Source: Mycobacterium sp. Aquia_213 (GTDB lineage Bacteria; Actinomycetota; Actinomycetes; Mycobacteriales; Mycobacteriaceae). From it: a stretch of 64,000 bases of DNA. Under the pieces are notes generated by a model. The model was not told the DNA's origin. It searched no databases and saw nothing but the letters and a program-made list of their open reading frames with translations. Made by a program: the position numbers and the translations under genes. Numbering within the stretch: the stretch's first letter is position 1; each line of letters begins with the position of its first letter. Positions 7,456 to 15,530 of this stretch are shown here, in pieces. The DNA lies in the NCBI RefSeq assembly GCF_026625985.1, contig NZ_CP113116.1, positions 3,162,001-3,226,000 of the forward strand, written 5' to 3'.

Positions 7456-8280
7456 TCAGGCCCCAGTCTCGAGACGGTAGGTTCCGGTGGGGTCGAGGAT
7501 CGCCACCAGCCGCACGATACAACCATCGCCGCCGACCCAGCGCCACGGGAACGCCGCGAAGGTGACGCGCTTGCCGGTGACCTTGTCCAAATCGCCGCCC
7601 ACATTCTCGAAGCCGTAGATGCCCTTCGACAGGATCGCGCGGTGGCACGGCTCCCACTCCGGGAAATCGTCGAGCACCTTGCGGCCGGTCTGCTCTTCGT
7701 ATTCCTTGACCGCCCAAGGCAATAGACCACCGGTGTGCTCGGCCGGGCCGTGCGGGGCGATCGCGGTGGCCATCGGATGGTCGAGCGCTTGGGTATCCGT
7801 ACCGACGGCCTTCATGCCCTTGGCCGCGAACCACTCCCCGGCTTCCCTGTAGAAGCCCGGCGAGTAGGCGTAGTACTCGGCACTGTCGGCGTAGGTGTGG
7901 TGCCAGCCGGTGTTGACGATGACGATATCGCCCGGCCGGATCGCGGGAGTGGCATTCTCCAGGTCCTCGGCGGTGACGACCTCCCACTTCTTTTTCGGGA
8001 TCGACACCACGACCCCGGTGCCGAAGAACGCGCTCAGCGGGATCTCGTCGAGCAGCGGCGTGCCTTCGATGACATGGCCCGGCGCGTCGATGTGCGTGCC
8101 GGAATGCATGACCGTGGTGATCTTTTGAGTCAGCACGCGGCTGCGCGCCATGTTGTGCAATCGTTCGATCTTGACGTCCTCGAAGTACGGCCACGCCGGT
8201 ACGCCGTGACCCCACGGATGGGACAGGTCGTAAAACTCCAGCGTCGACTCGGCTTGGCCAAGCGGCCAGGTGAAACTCAC
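7456..8280 (-). CDS. Cyclase-family (kynurenine formamidase-like) metal-dependent hydrolase
   Basis: The 274-residue product belongs to the PF04199 cyclase/formamidase superfamily. The signature metal-binding motif HSGTHIDAPGH (about residues 59-69) is intact, as are an earlier DLSHPWG and a later DTQALDHP. Members hydrolyse amides or cyclic lactams, for example N-formylkynurenine, but the superfamily is broad and the substrate here is unknown. The start is GTG at 8280, with GAAAGG about nine bases upstream. It sits 19 bp after the SDR gene and abuts iclR, so the three are likely a catabolic operon. The M. tuberculosis counterpart is, I believe, Rv1716; a fadB3-like gene found there is absent here. 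Confidence 0.88.
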   Translation of the reverse strand: MSFTWPLGQAESTLEFYDLSHPWGHGVPAWPYFEDVKIERLHNMARSRVLTQKITTVMHSGTHIDAPGHVIEGTPLLDEIPLSAFFGTGVVVSIPKKKWEVVTAEDLENATPAIRPGDIVIVNTGWHHTYADSAEYYAYSPGFYREAGEWFAAKGMKAVGTDTQALDHPMATAIAPHGPAEHTGGLLPWAVKEYEEQTGRKVLDDFPEWEPCHRAILSKGIYGFENVGGDLDKVTGKRVTFAAFPWRWVGGDGCIVRLVAILDPTGTYRLETGA

Positions 8281-8299
8281 GACAGTGCCTTTCGGTTCA

Positions 8300-9076
8300 T
8301 CAGCATGCGGTGTAACCGCCGTCCAGATACATCACCTGGCCGGTGTAGAAGCTCGACGCATCGCTGAGTAGATAGATCAGGGCGCCGACGAAGTCTTCGG
8401 GTTCAGCGAAGCGGCGCAACGGGATTCGGGCGAACATGGCCTCGCGGGTTTCGCGCCCGTTTTCGTCGTCGGCGTACATCCATTCTGTCAGCTCGGATCG
8501 GAAAACCGTTGGCGCCAGGGCATTTACCCGAATACCCTGCGGACCCCACTCGGAAGCCAAAGACTTCGCCAACAGGTCGGTGGCCGCTTTCGACGGGCAG
8601 TAGGCGCTGTAGCCCGCGGGATGACCGAGGCTGCCGCGCACCGACGAGACCAGCACGATGCTGCCTCCCCCGCGCTGCTGCAGCAGCACTCGTCCGGCCG
8701 CCTGGCACACCAGCCACGCGCCGCGCGCGTTCGCCTTCATCACGTCGTCGAAGTCGTCGACGTCCATCTCGGTGATGGGCGCGACGTGGTTCATGCCCGA
8801 AGCAACCAGGACGCCGTCCAGCCGGCCATGCTTAGCGACGGCCGCGTCGACCATGGCCTGGGCGTCGGCCGGGGTATCGGGGCGGCGGACCACCACCGCC
8901 AGATCGTGCCGGCCGGTCTCGTCCACGAGCTCGGCCAGCCGGTCGGTGTTGCCTCCGGTCAGCGTCACCCGAGCCCCGGCTTCGGCCAAGGCCCGGGTTG
9001 CCGCGCTGCCCAAGGAGCCGGTCGCACCGGTGATCAATATCGACTTGTCCTTGACGCTGAAGCGATCCCCGCTCAT
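8300..9076 (-). CDS. Short-chain dehydrogenase/reductase (SDR)
   Basis: This is a classical SDR of 258 residues. It has the nucleotide-binding motif ITGATGSLGSA (about residues 15-25), a catalytic Ser region VLVSSVRGS, the catalytic YxxxK as YCPSK, and the C-terminal GQVMYLDGGYTA. It would oxidise or reduce an alcohol/ketone with NAD(P). The start chosen is ATG at 9076 (MSGDRFSVKDK); an upstream ATG at 9124 would add a non-homologous 16-residue leader and run into the promoter elements. It is the first gene of the SDR-cyclase-iclR operon, so it probably acts in the same pathway as the hydrolase. Substrate unknown. Confidence 0.9.
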   Translation of the reverse strand: MSGDRFSVKDKSILITGATGSLGSAATRALAEAGARVTLTGGNTDRLAELVDETGRHDLAVVVRRPDTPADAQAMVDAAVAKHGRLDGVLVASGMNHVAPITEMDVDDFDDVMKANARGAWLVCQAAGRVLLQQRGGGSIVLVSSVRGSLGHPAGYSAYCPSKAATDLLAKSLASEWGPQGIRVNALAPTVFRSELTEWMYADDENGRETREAMFARIPLRRFAEPEDFVGALIYLLSDASSFYTGQVMYLDGGYTAC

Positions 9077-9100
9077 CAGTACTCCGTAAATCCCGCAGTA

Positions 9101-9157
9101 CGGGTATATCAACCCGCTATACAAGAGACGTTAACGTCGCTTAGCGACAAAAGTCAA
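9101..9157 (-). promoter_or_regulatory. Promoter and three palindromes upstream of the SDR-cyclase-iclR operon
   Basis: On the minus strand a -35-like TTGACT (9157-9152) and a -10-like TAACGT (9133-9128, matching mycobacterial TANNNT) are separated by 18 bp, placing the start site near 9121. Three inverted repeats overlap this: GTCGCTTAGCGAC (9136-9148) in the spacer, GACGTTAACGTC (9127-9138, perfect 12-mer) over the -10, and CGGGT-N6-ACCCG (9101-9116) in the presumed leader. These are natural candidates for the operator of the IclR protein encoded at the end of the operon. Site positions are read directly from the sequence; the regulatory roles are inferred. Confidence 0.55.
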
Positions 9158-9221
9158 AGCTGATTCCTGTGATGTAGGCGGCATTGTCCGCATCGTGGGA
9201 TTAACTAACCGAGGAGCCGTT

Positions 9222-9275
9222 GAGTGTGCATTCAGGGCGGCCAGTGTGCACTCAGGGCGGCCTGGTTGCACACTC
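9222..9275. repeat. Tandem 20-mer inside an inverted repeat (GAGTGTGCA ... TGCACACTC)
   Basis: Two head-to-tail 20-mers, AGTGTGCATTCAGGGCGGCC (9223-9242) and AGTGTGCACTCAGGGCGGCC (9243-9262), differ at one base. The outer sequence GAGTGTGCA (9222-9230) is exactly complementary to TGCACACTC (9267-9275), so the whole unit could fold back on itself. It lies downstream of der and upstream of the SDR promoter. It may be a terminator-like or dispersed intergenic repeat; copy number elsewhere cannot be seen from this window. Confidence 0.6.
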
Positions 9276-9321
9276 GACGCAAACGCGGGGACGCGACGTG
9301 GCGAGGGGCTAAAGGCGCGAG

Positions 9322-10722
9322 TCAGCGGCGCTTGGCGGATCGCTTTTCGCGTACCCGCACGTTGATGCGGATCGGGCTGCCGGCGAAGCCGAAGGTCTCG
9401 CGCAGCCGCCGCTCCAGGAAGCGCCGGTAGCCGGCCTCGAGAAAGCCGGTGGTGAACAGGACGAACGTCGGCGGGCGGGCGGCGGCCTGGGTGGCGAACA
9501 GGATGCGGGGTTGCTTGCCGCCGCGCACCGGCGGCGGTGTGGCCGCCACGATCTCCTTGACCCAGGTGTTCAGCGGGCCGGTAGCAATCCGGGCGTCCCA
9601 GGACGCCAGTGCGGTCTCCATCGCGGGCACCAGCTTCTGTACAGCGCGTCCCGTCTTGGCGGAGATGTTGACCCGCTCCGCCCATTGCAGCTGGGACAGC
9701 TCGCGGTCGATCTCACGGTCCAACAGCTCGCGCCGGTCCTCGTCGACGAGGTCCCATTTGTTGAAGGCCAGCACCAGCGCCCGGCCGGCCTCGATCACCA
9801 TGGTCAGCACCCGCTGGTCCTGCTCGGTCAGCGTCTGCGAGGCGTCGATCAGTACGAGTACCACCTCGGCGGAATCGATGGCCGAGTGGGTGCGCACCGA
9901 CGCGTAGAACTCATGCCCGCTGGCCTGGCCGACCTTGCGGCGCAAGCCCGCGGTGTCGACGAAACGCCATATTTTGCCGCCCAATTCGATCAGCGAGTCC
10001 ACCGGGTCAACCGTGGTTCCGGCGACATCGTGCACGACCGAGCGCTCGTCGCCGGCCAGCTTGTTGAGCAACGAGCTCTTGCCGACGTTGGGCTTGCCGA
10101 CCAGCGCCACCCGGCGCGGACCGCCGGGCGCCGGTGCCGCCTCGGACACCTGGGGCAGCACGGCGAGCACCTCGTCGAGCAGATCGGCCACACCGCGACC
10201 GTGTATCGCGCTGACCGCGTGCGGTTCGCCGAGACCCAGCGACCACAAGGCCGCCGCGTCGGATTCCACCTTCTCGCTGTCAACCTTGTTGGCGGCCAAG
10301 AAGACTGGCTTGCCGGAGCGCAACAGAATCCGGGCGGCAGCCTCGTCGGCGCTGGTGGCCCCGACGGTGGCATCGACCACCAGGATTACCGCGTCGGCGG
10401 TACGCATCGCGATCGATGCCTGTTCGGCCACCAGCTTTTGCAGGCCCTTGGCGTCGGGCTCCCATCCCCCGGTGTCCTGCACGACGAACCGGCGACCGGT
10501 CCACAGCGCGTCGTAGAAGACCCGGTCGCGGGTCACACCGGGAATGTCCTGCACCACCGCTTCGCGCCGGCCCAGGATCCGGTTGACCAGTGTCGACTTG
10601 CCGACATTGGGCCGCCCGACGATTGCCACCACCGGCGCGGGGCCGGGCTCGTCGAAGTCCGCCGAGTCGGAATCGACTACTTCCCAATCGCTTTCGTCCG
10701 ACCAGGTGCCGTCCTGAGTCAC
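9322..10722 (-). CDS. der: Ribosome-associated double-domain GTPase Der (EngA)
   Basis: Der is an essential GTPase needed for 50S subunit maturation. The 466-residue product has the diagnostic two tandem G domains: P-loops GRPNVGKST (about residues 36-44) and GKPNVGKSS (about 209-217), NKVD and NKWD base-recognition motifs, and the C-terminal KH-like domain ending in a basic tail (VREKRSAKRR). An acidic N-terminal extension precedes the first G domain, as in other mycobacterial Der proteins. Its ATG overlaps the cmk stop by four bases, so translation is coupled in the operon parA-scpA-scpB-rluB-cmk-der, of which it is the last gene. Confidence 0.97.
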   Translation of the reverse strand: MTQDGTWSDESDWEVVDSDSADFDEPGPAPVVAIVGRPNVGKSTLVNRILGRREAVVQDIPGVTRDRVFYDALWTGRRFVVQDTGGWEPDAKGLQKLVAEQASIAMRTADAVILVVDATVGATSADEAAARILLRSGKPVFLAANKVDSEKVESDAAALWSLGLGEPHAVSAIHGRGVADLLDEVLAVLPQVSEAAPAPGGPRRVALVGKPNVGKSSLLNKLAGDERSVVHDVAGTTVDPVDSLIELGGKIWRFVDTAGLRRKVGQASGHEFYASVRTHSAIDSAEVVLVLIDASQTLTEQDQRVLTMVIEAGRALVLAFNKWDLVDEDRRELLDREIDRELSQLQWAERVNISAKTGRAVQKLVPAMETALASWDARIATGPLNTWVKEIVAATPPPVRGGKQPRILFATQAAARPPTFVLFTTGFLEAGYRRFLERRLRETFGFAGSPIRINVRVREKRSAKRR

Positions 10723-11405
10723 CGCACTGCCTCGCTTCGCTGCTTGACCAACTCCAGCAGGTGGTCGATCACCTGCGCCTCGGTCATGTCGCTGGTGTCG
10801 ACGGTCACCGCGTCGGACGCCGGACGCAACGGCGACAGCGTGCGAGTCGAATCGAGGTGGTCGCGACGGCGCACGTCGGCCAGCACGCCGTCATAGTCGT
10901 CGGCCAGACCCGCGGCGACGTTCTGGTCGTTGCGGCGCCGGGCGCGGGTTTCGGCCGAGGCGGTCAGGAAGATCTTCACCGGCGCGTCGGGCAAGACCAC
11001 CGTCCCGATGTCGCGGCCCTCGACGACGACATTGCCCGGCCCCTGGGCCATTTCGCGTTGCAGCGCAACGAGCCGGGTCCGTACGGCGGCCACCGATGAC
11101 ACCGCCGACACCGCGCCGGTGACCTGGTCCCCGCGAATCTCGGACGAGACATCCTCTCCGGCAAGGAAATAACGATCCCCGTCGGGGTGGTAGTCGACCG
11201 ACATCTGCACCGACTCGACCACCCGGGCGACCGCGTCGGCGTCGGCCGGGTCGATACCGGCACGCAAGACGGCCAGTGTCACCATCCGGTACATGCCACC
11301 GGTGTCCAGGTAGCGCGCACCCAGTGCGTCGGCCAATCTCTTTGACACCGAGGACTTTCCGGTGCCGGCCGGGCCATCGATGGTCACCACAACGCCGTTC
11401 GTCAC
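10719..11405 (-). CDS. cmk: Cytidylate kinase
   Basis: Phosphorylates CMP and dCMP with ATP in pyrimidine nucleotide recycling. The 228-residue product has the N-terminal P-loop IDGPAGTGKSS (about residues 9-19), the CMP-binding YLDTGGMYR segment, VVEGRDIGT and the basic RRRNDQ and RRRDHLDSTR lid/sugar-binding motifs typical of bacterial CMP kinases. The start is GTG at 11405, overlapping the stop of the pseudouridine synthase gene by four bases, and its own stop overlaps der by four. Gene order matches Rv1712 in M. tuberculosis. Confidence 0.97.
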   Translation of the reverse strand: MTNGVVVTIDGPAGTGKSSVSKRLADALGARYLDTGGMYRMVTLAVLRAGIDPADADAVARVVESVQMSVDYHPDGDRYFLAGEDVSSEIRGDQVTGAVSAVSSVAAVRTRLVALQREMAQGPGNVVVEGRDIGTVVLPDAPVKIFLTASAETRARRRNDQNVAAGLADDYDGVLADVRRRDHLDSTRTLSPLRPASDAVTVDTSDMTEAQVIDHLLELVKQRSEAVR

Positions 11406-12148
11406 AAGCCCACCGCTTTGTACAGTTGGCCGATCTCGCCCTGGCTCAACGCGCGGATGCTGCCCGGCCGCTGCTTGCCCAGCGATACCCCGCCGAGCTC
11501 GGTGCGCACCAGTGCCTCCACCGGGAAACCCACCGCCGCCAGCATCCGGCGCACGATCCGATTGCGCCCCTCATGCAATGTCAAGCGCACCAGCGTCTTT
11601 CCGGGAATGGCGTCCACCAACGCGAAGTCGTCGACGCGCGCCGGGCCGTCCTCCAACTCGATCCCGGCTCGCAATCGCTTGCCCAGCCCGCGCGGCACCG
11701 TTCCGGAGACCGTCGCCAGATACGTCTTGGGCACTTCGTGGGAGGGGTGCATCAACCGGTGGGCCAGCTCGCCGTCGTTGGTCAGCAGGATCAGGCCCTC
11801 GGTGTCGGCGTCCAACCGTCCCACGTGAAAGAGCTTCTTGTTGCCCCGGACTCGCTGCTCGACCAGGTCGCCGATGCACGGCCGGCCCCGATCATCGGAC
11901 ATCGTCGAGTGCATCCCCCGCGGCTTGTTCAGCGCCAAATAGACCTGCGCTTCGTCGACGGAGATCCGGGCGCCGTCCACCCGGATCACCGAGGCGTCGG
12001 GATCGACCCGGGTGCCCAGCTCGGTCACCACCTGCCCGTCCACCTCGACACGGCCGTCGATGATCAACTTCTCGGCTGCCCGGCGCGATGCAATTCCGGC
12101 TTGGGACAACACTTTCTGCAGCCGGATGCCCTGATCTTCGGTCATCAA
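11402..12148 (-). CDS. rluB: RsuA/RluB-family 23S rRNA pseudouridine synthase
   Basis: Isomerises a uridine in large-subunit rRNA to pseudouridine. The 248-residue product has an N-terminal S4 RNA-binding domain (RLQKVLSQAGIASRRAAEKL, about residues 9-28) and the RsuA/RluB/E/F catalytic domain, with the active-site aspartate in HVGRLDADTEGLILLTNDG (split here; D in GRLD, about residue 108) and the C-terminal GRNRIVRRM motif. Position in the scpAB-cmk operon and length favour RluB over RsuA, but the exact target uridine cannot be told. The start is ATG at 12148 (ATGATG gives an alternative one codon in), overlapping scpB by four bases. Confidence 0.93.
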   Translation of the reverse strand: MMTEDQGIRLQKVLSQAGIASRRAAEKLIIDGRVEVDGQVVTELGTRVDPDASVIRVDGARISVDEAQVYLALNKPRGMHSTMSDDRGRPCIGDLVEQRVRGNKKLFHVGRLDADTEGLILLTNDGELAHRLMHPSHEVPKTYLATVSGTVPRGLGKRLRAGIELEDGPARVDDFALVDAIPGKTLVRLTLHEGRNRIVRRMLAAVGFPVEALVRTELGGVSLGKQRPGSIRALSQGEIGQLYKAVGL

Positions 12149-12849
12149 TCCTGGTCCACGTCAAACGACAGCGACTGTTCGGGCGTCCGGCCGCCCGACA
12201 GTTTGATGAAACGTGGCTCGCTGTCCAGGGATTCGGTCAGGTCCTCGATCGTGTCGACGTCCGGAAGCAGCGGCGCGATATCGGGCAGATCGGTCAGCGA
12301 CTCCAGCCCCAGCCGCTCCAGGAACATCTCGGTGGTGGCGAAGGTGACCGCGCCGGTGTCCTCGTCGGCGCCGGCCTCGGTGATCAGGCCGCGCGCCAGC
12401 AGGGTGCGGATGACGGCGTCGACATTGACGCCGCGCACCGCGCTGACCCGCGCGCGGGTGACCGGCTGCCGGTAGGCCACCACGGCCAGCGTCTCCAGCG
12501 CGGCCCGGGTGAGTTTGGACCGTGCACCGTCCAGCAGCAGTTTCTCCACGTAGGGCGCGAACCGGGAGCGGGTGTACATCCGCCATCCCTCCCCGGTCTT
12601 CCGTAGGTCGATGCCGCTGTCGCGCGCGGTGAATTCGTCGGCCATCAGCTGCAGTTTGGCGGCGATGCGGTAGACGGGTTGCTGTGTGGTCGCGGCCAGC
12701 GCGTCGTCGGTGACCGGGGTGTCGACCACCAGCAGCAGGGCCTCCAGCACGGACCGAAGCTCGTCGTCGTCCAGCGGCACGGCCTCGGCGATGTCCGGGA
12801 TGCCGACGTCGAGATCGAGGTCAGGCATGTCTTCAGTCACGAACGCCAT
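12145..12849 (-). CDS. scpB: Segregation and condensation protein B
   Basis: ScpB binds the kleisin ScpA in the SMC-ScpAB condensin complex that compacts and segregates the chromosome. The 234-residue product has the paired winged-helix core, including LRSVLEALLLVVDTPV and the conserved TRAALETLAVVAYRQPVTR (positions about 115-133) followed by VRGVNVDAVIRTLLARGLI. N- and C-terminal acidic extensions are typical of actinobacterial ScpB. The start at 12849 (MAFVTEDM) or the internal GTG at 12840 are both possible. It follows scpA after a 66 bp gap and overlaps the next gene by four bases. Confidence 0.95.
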   Translation of the reverse strand: MAFVTEDMPDLDLDVGIPDIAEAVPLDDDELRSVLEALLLVVDTPVTDDALAATTQQPVYRIAAKLQLMADEFTARDSGIDLRKTGEGWRMYTRSRFAPYVEKLLLDGARSKLTRAALETLAVVAYRQPVTRARVSAVRGVNVDAVIRTLLARGLITEAGADEDTGAVTFATTEMFLERLGLESLTDLPDIAPLLPDVDTIEDLTESLDSEPRFIKLSGGRTPEQSLSFDVDQD

Positions 12850-12915
12850 TCCTCCTCATCGCTACGTCCCCCGCAAGCGGGAGGTGCCCCCACTGCATCG
12901 TCACGGCGCGAGTCA

Positions 12916-13719
12916 TTATTCGTCCCGCACTTCGGTGGTCGGACGCTCGCCGGTCCATGAAATCTGGAGCACACCAAGCGGCTCCGACTGGTCGAATGCT
13001 ACCGCCCGGGACCGATACAGCTCGAGCAGCGCCAAGAAGCGTCCCACGACCTCCATCGGTATCTCGCAGTCGGCGACCAGCTCGGAAAACGTGGCCCATT
13101 GGCCGCTGCCCCGCGCTTCGAGCATCGACAGCAACTTCTGGGCCTGCTCGGGCACCGAAACCTTGAGCTCGTGCAGGTGGCCGATGGCCACCGTCGGCAC
13201 CGGCCGCGGACTGAACGCGACCGCGGCGATCTGGGCGAAGCGCTCGGCGTCGACACCGATCATCACTTCCGGGAGCAGTTCGGTGAACCGGTCCTCCAGC
13301 GACACCGCGCGCGGGTAGCTGCGCAGCGCGGTGGCTTCCAGCTCGGCGAACATCTCCGCGACATGCTTGAACGCGCGGTACTGCAGCAGCCGGGCGAACA
13401 GCAGGTCACGCACCTCGAGCAGGGCGAGGTCTTCTTCGTCGTCGATCTGGCCGGCCGGCAGCAACCGCGCGGCCTTGAGATCCAGTAGGGTCGCGGCGAC
13501 CACGAGGAACGCGGTGGTCTCCTCCAAATCCATTTGGCGACCGATCTCGCGGGTGTAGGCGATGAAGTCGTCGGTGACCTGGTGCAGCGCCACCTCGGTC
13601 ACGTCGAGACGATGCGCAAAGATCAGCTGCAGCAGCAGGTCGAACGGCCCCTCGAAGTTGGTGAGGCGGACCTGGAAGCCGTTGTGCGGTGGCGCCTCAC
13701 CATTGGCTGTGTCGTTCAC
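12916..13719 (-). CDS. scpA: Segregation and condensation protein A (kleisin)
   Basis: ScpA is the kleisin bridging the SMC heads. The 267-residue product shows the conserved N-terminal VRLTNFEGPFDLLLQLI (about residues 17-33, SMC-neck binding) and DVTEVALHQVTDDFIAY, then an acidic linker, then the C-terminal winged-helix ending AVAFDQSEPLGVLQISW. The start is GTG at 13719, overlapping the parA stop by four bases, giving a parA-scpA-scpB arrangement like that of M. tuberculosis Rv1708-Rv1710. Confidence 0.95.
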   Translation of the reverse strand: MNDTANGEAPPHNGFQVRLTNFEGPFDLLLQLIFAHRLDVTEVALHQVTDDFIAYTREIGRQMDLEETTAFLVVAATLLDLKAARLLPAGQIDDEEDLALLEVRDLLFARLLQYRAFKHVAEMFAELEATALRSYPRAVSLEDRFTELLPEVMIGVDAERFAQIAAVAFSPRPVPTVAIGHLHELKVSVPEQAQKLLSMLEARGSGQWATFSELVADCEIPMEVVGRFLALLELYRSRAVAFDQSEPLGVLQISWTGERPTTEVRDE

Positions 13720-14582
13720 GCGCCAAATCGGTCGATGAATTCGCGGGCCAAGGCGCGATAGGCGATGGCGCCGGTCGACTTCGGCGCCCAGGTGGTGATG
13801 GGTTCGCCCGCCACGCTGGTCTCCGGGAAACGCACGGTGCGGGTGATCACGGTGTCGAACACTAGGTCACCGAAGCGCTCGACGACGCGGGCCATCACCT
13901 CGCGGGCGTTGACGGTGCGCGGGTCGTAACGAGTCAGCAGGATGCCGCTGATCTCGAGCTTCGGGTTGAGCCGGTCGCGCACCTTGTCGACGGTATCGGT
14001 GAGCAGCGCCAGGCCGCGCAACGAGAAGAACTCGCACTCGGTCGGGATGACCACGCCGTCGGAGCAGGCCAGCCCGTTGACGGTGAGCAGTCCCAGCGAC
14101 GGCTGGCAGTCGATCAGGACGTAGTCGTAGCGGTCCAGCACCGGATGTAGCGCCCGGCCCAGCGTCTGCTCCCGGCCCACCTCGTTGACCAGCTGGATCT
14201 CGGCGGCCGACAAGTCGATATTGCTGGGCACCAGGTCCAGGTACTTGACCCGGGTGGACATCAGCACGTCGTCGATCGAGATCCGCGGCTCCACCAGGAC
14301 GTTGTGAATCGTCTGTTCCAGCTCGTAGTGCGGGACGCCCAGACCCGCGGACAGCGCGCCCTGCGGATCCATGTCCACCAGCAGCACCCGCCTGCCGTAC
14401 TCGGCGAGCGCGGCGCCCAGGTTGATCGTCGACGTGGTTTTCCCGACGCCACCCTTCTGGTTGCACATCGCGATCACCTTGGCGGGGCCGTGCGAGGTGC
14501 GCGGTTGCGGTTCCGGGATCGCCCGCGGCGGGCGCCCCGTCAAGCCGATCTCGACGGCGCCGTCCGGGTGCTCGGTCGTCAT
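13716..14582 (-). CDS. ParA-family ATPase (Soj/ParA-like, scpAB-linked)
   Basis: A Walker-type ATPase of 288 residues with the deviant P-loop CNQKGGVGKTTST (about residues 39-51), Walker A' DMDPQGALSAG and Walker B VLIDCQPSLGLLT. It resembles ParA/Soj chromosome-partition ATPases but has an extra 35-residue N-terminal stretch and is not next to parB, so it is a ParA paralogue whose partner is probably the ScpAB condensin encoded immediately downstream. It is the first gene of the operon; its promoter must lie in the 194 bp gap shared with the divergent O-methyltransferase. The orthologue in M. tuberculosis is Rv1708. Confidence 0.92.
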   Translation of the reverse strand: MTTEHPDGAVEIGLTGRPPRAIPEPQPRTSHGPAKVIAMCNQKGGVGKTTSTINLGAALAEYGRRVLLVDMDPQGALSAGLGVPHYELEQTIHNVLVEPRISIDDVLMSTRVKYLDLVPSNIDLSAAEIQLVNEVGREQTLGRALHPVLDRYDYVLIDCQPSLGLLTVNGLACSDGVVIPTECEFFSLRGLALLTDTVDKVRDRLNPKLEISGILLTRYDPRTVNAREVMARVVERFGDLVFDTVITRTVRFPETSVAGEPITTWAPKSTGAIAYRALAREFIDRFGA

Positions 14583-14776
14583 GCCCGGGGTGTTGCGAAG
14601 GTGAACATCGTCCGAAAGTCTAACGGGTAGGCGCTTGTAAACCGGGCGACCCGCAGGCGATATAACCAGGGAATATGTGCGGATATCGCCATTGGCGCCG
14701 TCCAGGGCGTTAAGAGTTAACTTCAGTCACACCAGCAACATTCGACCCACGCCGGGCGGGTCTATCGTGGGTGCCT

Positions 14777-15529
14777 ATGGACCTCAAACGACGGATACCG
14801 CTGCTGCGGTGGTCGGTATGGCGCATGGCCGCCGGAGCTCGCAACATCACCACGACGGGCCAGATCGGCGACGGACGCGAAGCGGCCGCCGTCGACTACG
14901 TCGTCAACAACGCCCGGGCCGGCGACATCGACGACGTGCTGGCCACCATCGACAAGTTCGCCTACGAAAAATCGCTGCTGATCAACGTCGGCGACGAGAA
15001 GGGCCTCCTGCTCGACGCCGCCCTGCGCCGCGCCGACCCCGCGCTGGTCCTGGAGTTGGGCACCTACGTCGGCTACGGCGCGCTGCGGATCGCGCGGGCC
15101 GCGCCGAACGCCAAGGTGTTTTCCGTCGAGCTCGCCGAAGCCAACGCCGCGAACGCCCGGCGGATCTGGGCGCATGCCGGTGTCGCCGACCGGGTGACGT
15201 GTGTCGTCGGCACCATCGGCGACGGCGGCCACACCCTCGACGTGCTCGCGACCGAGCACGGATTCGCTTCTGGCGCACTTGATTTCATCTTCCTCGACCA
15301 CGACAAGGACGCCTACCTCAACGACCTGTTGAGCATCATGGACCGGGGCTGGCTGCATACGGGCTCGATCGCGGTCGCCGACAACGTTCGGGTGCCGGGC
15401 GCACCGAAGTACCGCGAGTACATGCGCCAGCAGCAGGGCAAGCTGTGGAACACCGTCGAGCACAAGGCTCACCTGGAATACCAGTCGCTGGTGTCCGACC
15501 TGGTGCTGGAGTCCGACTACCTGGGCTGA
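14777..15529 (+). CDS. Class I SAM-dependent O-methyltransferase
   Basis: The 250-residue product belongs to the catechol/caffeoyl-CoA O-methyltransferase family (PF01596/PF13578). It has LELGTYVGYGALRIARAAP as the SAM-binding loop (about residues 95-113), FSVELAEANAANAR, and DFIFLDHDKDAYL with the metal-binding aspartates. M. tuberculosis Rv1703c, annotated as a catechol O-methyltransferase, is the likely orthologue; the real substrate is unproven. The start chosen is ATG at 14777. The hexamer TATCGT (14763-14768) lies eight bases upstream with no Shine-Dalgarno sequence between, consistent with a leaderless mRNA. The gene converges on xerD with one base between the stops. Confidence 0.88.
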   Translation: MDLKRRIPLLRWSVWRMAAGARNITTTGQIGDGREAAAVDYVVNNARAGDIDDVLATIDKFAYEKSLLINVGDEKGLLLDAALRRADPALVLELGTYVGYGALRIARAAPNAKVFSVELAEANAANARRIWAHAGVADRVTCVVGTIGDGGHTLDVLATEHGFASGALDFIFLDHDKDAYLNDLLSIMDRGWLHTGSIAVADNVRVPGAPKYREYMRQQQGKLWNTVEHKAHLEYQSLVSDLVLESDYLG

Positions 15530-15530
15530 G

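Noticed and set aside
9511..10896. 461-codon plus-strand open frame
   Set aside because: Antisense to der and cmk; composition is that of a shadow frame.
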